Part shown: in pieces, positions 61,509 through 64,000 of the stretch | Numbering within the stretch: position 1 is the first letter of the stretch | How the letters are laid out: every line of letters starts with the position of its first letter | Assembly (NCBI GenBank): GCA_026874595.1 | Contig: CM049320.1 | Coordinates: 4,405,464 to 4,469,463, forward strand | DNA from: Sipunculus nudus | Taxonomy: Eukaryota; Annelida; Sipuncula; Golfingiida; Sipunculidae | DNA length: 64,000 nucleotides | Direction of reading: 5' to 3' | The notes under the pieces: model-generated | Told to the model about the DNA's origin: nothing | The model's input: only the letters and a program-made list of their open reading frames with translations | The model's database searches: none | Position numbers and translations under genes: made by a program

Positions 61509-61805
61509 TATATTTTATTCAATTACCTTTATAAGAGTAACAGATCGTGTCGTGCTATAACCCCAGTTAGCCCTTTGCTGGGCCGGCCACTCAACAGAAA
61601 CCTGAAACCTGTTGCATTGCCGTCGCTGGCTAATTGCTGATGTATGTACATACTTGTAGCTCTTCACTTAATTGCATAAGTGTGAACCAGAAATAGTCTG
61701 GACCTTTAGCTCAAAGGCAATGTGTCTGGGTCCAGGGCTCTTGACACTTTGTAAAAGAAATATTAGACCACTGCAACCTGAAATGATCTTATTTTGAGAT
61801 TCATT

Positions 61806-64000
61806 ATTGTATCCCCAGACAAAGTCGGGATACTATGGTTTCACGACGGTCCCGCCGCCGCTGCCGCAGAAAAACCTTGTGAGCGGGATAACTCAAAAAA
61901 TATTTCACTGATCTTTTTCAATCTTTACATTTGTATAGATATAGGTAAGGGGACGAAGCCTATTTAAAATGGGGTCATGACCTATGCTAGGAGAATGACC
62001 TTGACCTTGAATAGGTCCATTTTTGCTGAAAATAACACAAATTCTTAAATATCTCAAGTAAGCTTGCATGGACTGGTCCATAATTCAAGGTGACCGAAGA
62101 TCTTGGATAGCCTTGTGGTATACATGAAACTGGTGGCGCCACCTATTTAATATGTCCTATTATCCTTTTCTTGTTTTTACGCCTTTTAATACCCCCATAA
62201 TTACCACTTGACAGTACTGTAAGCATTATTAGTCAAAAACTAATGGACAGATTTCTTTCATATTATGCACATATAGAGAGATCGGTTATGGGATAAGGTC
62301 TATTTACATTTGGGTCATGACCCTTACCGTCAGAGTGGCCTTGACCTTTAATATGTCCATATTTGGTGAAAATCACACACCTCTTATGATATCTCCAGTG
62401 TTGATAGCCATATGGATTTCAAACGTGACTTATGTATGGCCCACCACTAAAGTAAGAACCCTATAGGTTCTAGGGTCATGAGGTCAAAGGTCAAGGTCAC
62501 TGGAATCGCATCTTAAAAGATACTGTGGATGCATTTTAAGCCAAACTTTCATCCCAGGTCTTCCATCTTGAATATTAGCTCACTTGCCAATAGTGGATGA
62601 TCCATATCAATTTTGGGGTCACAAGGTCAAAGGTCAAGGCCACAGGAGCTATCTGTCAAAAAATTAGTTTCTGGATGATAATTCCTCTTTTTATTGATGT
62701 ATTGATTTTAAACTTGCCATATATATATCCCATTGAAAAAGCAAGACTCCATTTGATTTTGGGGTCATGAGGTCAAAGGTCAAGGTCACAGGACACATCT
62801 TTAAAAAGATTGTGGATGCATTTTCAGCCAAACATTTCATCTCAGACCTTTCATCTTGCACATATAGTTCATCTGCCAATAGAGGAAAACCGCTATCAAT
62901 TTTGAGGTCACAAGGTCAAAGGTGAAGGTCACAGGATCCAACTGTCAAAAAATTAGTTTCTGGATGATAATTCCTGCTTTTATTGATGTATGGATTTCAA
63001 ACTTGACTTGTATATGACCCATTGTAAAAGCAAGACCCAAATTGATTTTGGGGTCATGAGGTCAAAGGTCAAGGTCACAGGACACATCTTCAAAAAGATT
63101 GAGTTTGCATTTTCAGCCAAACAATTCATTTCAGATCTTTCATCTTGCACATATAGTTCACCTGCCAAGAGAGGAAAACCCCTATCAATTTTGAGGTCAC
63201 AAGGTCAAAGGTGAAGGTCACAAGAGCCATCTGTCCAAAAATTAGTTTCTGGATGATTATTCCTGCTTTTATTGATGTATGGTTTTCAAACTTGACTTGT
63301 ATATGTCCCATTGGAAAAGCAAGACCCGAATTGATTTTGGGGTCATGGGGTCAAAGGTCAAGGACACATCTTTAAAAAGATGTGGATGCATTTTCAGCCA
63401 AACATTTCATCTCAGATCTTTCATCTTGCACATATAGTTCACCTGCCAAGCGAGGAAGAACCCTATCAATTGGGGCCACAAGGTCAAAGGTGAAGGTCAC
63501 AGGAGCCAACTGTCCAAAAATTAGTTTCTGGATGATTATTCCTGCTTTTATTGATGTATGGTTTTCAAACTTGACTTGTATATGACCAATTGGAAAAGCA
63601 AGACCCAAATTGATTTTGGAGTCATGAGGTCAAAGGTCAAGGTCACAGGACACATCTTTAAAAAGATTGTGGATGCATTTTCAGCCAAACATTTCATCTC
63701 AGACATTTCATCTTGCACATACAGGTTCCCTGCCAATAGAGGAAGAAGCCTGTCAATTGTGAGGTCACAAGGTCAAAGGTGAAGGTCACAGGAGCCATCT
63801 GTCCAAAAATTAGTTCCCGAGATGATAATTCAAGCTTGGATTAATATATGGATATCAAACCTTACTTATAAATGGCCCATCAGTAAATCTAGACCTCTAT
63901 TGATTTATATATAAAAGTTGATGATCAATATCAATTTTGGGGTCACAAGGTCAAATGTCAAGGCCACAGGAGCCATCTGTCAAAAAATTAGTTTCTGGAT
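61806..64000 (+). mobile_element. Helentron-type or pearl-like element, continues past window end
   Basis: The left end has TATCCCCAGAC-AAA-GTCGGGATA (61808-61830), a hairpin of the same design as that at 39385. CCTTGTGAGCGGGATAACTC follows, as in the nested element near 39940. From about 62450 the interior is a tandem array. The 3' end lies beyond the window. No coding sequence is present. The short frames on both strands between 62690 and 63782 come from the repeat. Confidence 0.6.
62450..64000. repeat. 289-bp tandem array rich in AGGTCA half-sites
   Basis: The landmark TTAGTTTCTGGATGATAATT recurs at 62664, 62953, 63242, 63521 and (diverged) 63811, giving a period near 289 bp with one shorter unit of 279. 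Each unit carries two clusters of the type AGGTCAAAGGTCAAGGTCA or AGGTCAAAGGTGAAGGTCA, which are direct repeats of the nuclear-receptor half-site AGGTCA with spacings of 1 and 0. The array continues past the window. Confidence 0.9.

Noticed and set aside
62691..63782. Series of similar 60-78 codon frames on both strands
   Set aside because: They repeat with the 289-bp array and reflect its period.

Overview
This is a eukaryotic, AT-rich (roughly one third G+C by eye), intron- and transposon-dominated genomic window, most likely from a marine bivalve mollusc. The clade call rests on repeats rather than a recognised gene: a Helentron-type non-autonomous element opening with the ATGCCCCCGCC hairpin (39385-40876), a related element opening with TATCCCCAGAC (61806-64000), tRNA-derived SINEs, CR1/L2-like LINEs, pogo-like MITEs, many G/C homopolymers and a large AGGTCA-rich tandem array. 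No bacterial, plasmid, phage or CRISPR feature was seen.

Only a few segments look like host genes. On the minus strand, three intact 123-bp, phase 1-1 exons each encode one calcium-binding EGF-like domain (3925-4047, 10200-10322, 19635-19757). A fourth EGF exon has lost its splice donor and gained a stop (2994-3116). A fifth survives only as its start, next to a 17-base C tract (12560-12648). A signal-peptide exon with a PAN/apple-like cysteine-rich domain (46730-47027, minus, ending in phase 1) could be the first exon of the same secreted or matrix gene, with a first intron of about 27 kb. This linkage is inferred from strand, order and phase only. On the plus strand, 58718-58950 is a signal-peptide first exon of an unrecognised secreted or membrane protein. 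A possible minus-strand terminal exon lies at 57103-57244.

Layout. 1-6.4 kb: a SINE with an 11-bp target duplication, a CpG-rich block and a tandemly duplicated EGF exon. 6.4-21.1 kb: segmental duplications (7938-10800 versus 16289-21083) that copied an EGF exon, plus a TIR transposon present in two opposite orientations; a hAT MITE entered the second copy, and the first preserves the empty site. 21-24.9 kb: quiet intron with a pogo-like MITE. 24.9-29.4 kb: an old minus-strand LINE broken by an L2/CR1-like LINE. 29.5-35.8 kb: a large inverted repeat of about 0.8-1 kb arms and a short tandem array. 36.3-38.9 kb: a gutted Ty3/Gypsy element with its 3' LTR, and a solo LTR. 39.4-42.6 kb: a Helentron-like element and two minisatellites. 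46.7-47.2 kb: first exon and promoter. 49.4-51.3 kb: a long-TIR element. 52.7-53.8 kb: a 23-bp HindIII-type satellite. 54-59 kb: simple repeats and the two gene-end exons. 59.5-64 kb: a SINE, a MITE and the 289-bp AGGTCA-rich array.

Nothing here can be called a new molecular system with confidence. The most informative structures are the EGF exon birth-and-decay series, the nested and dated transposon insertions, and the nuclear-receptor half-site array. All translations and alignments were done by eye.
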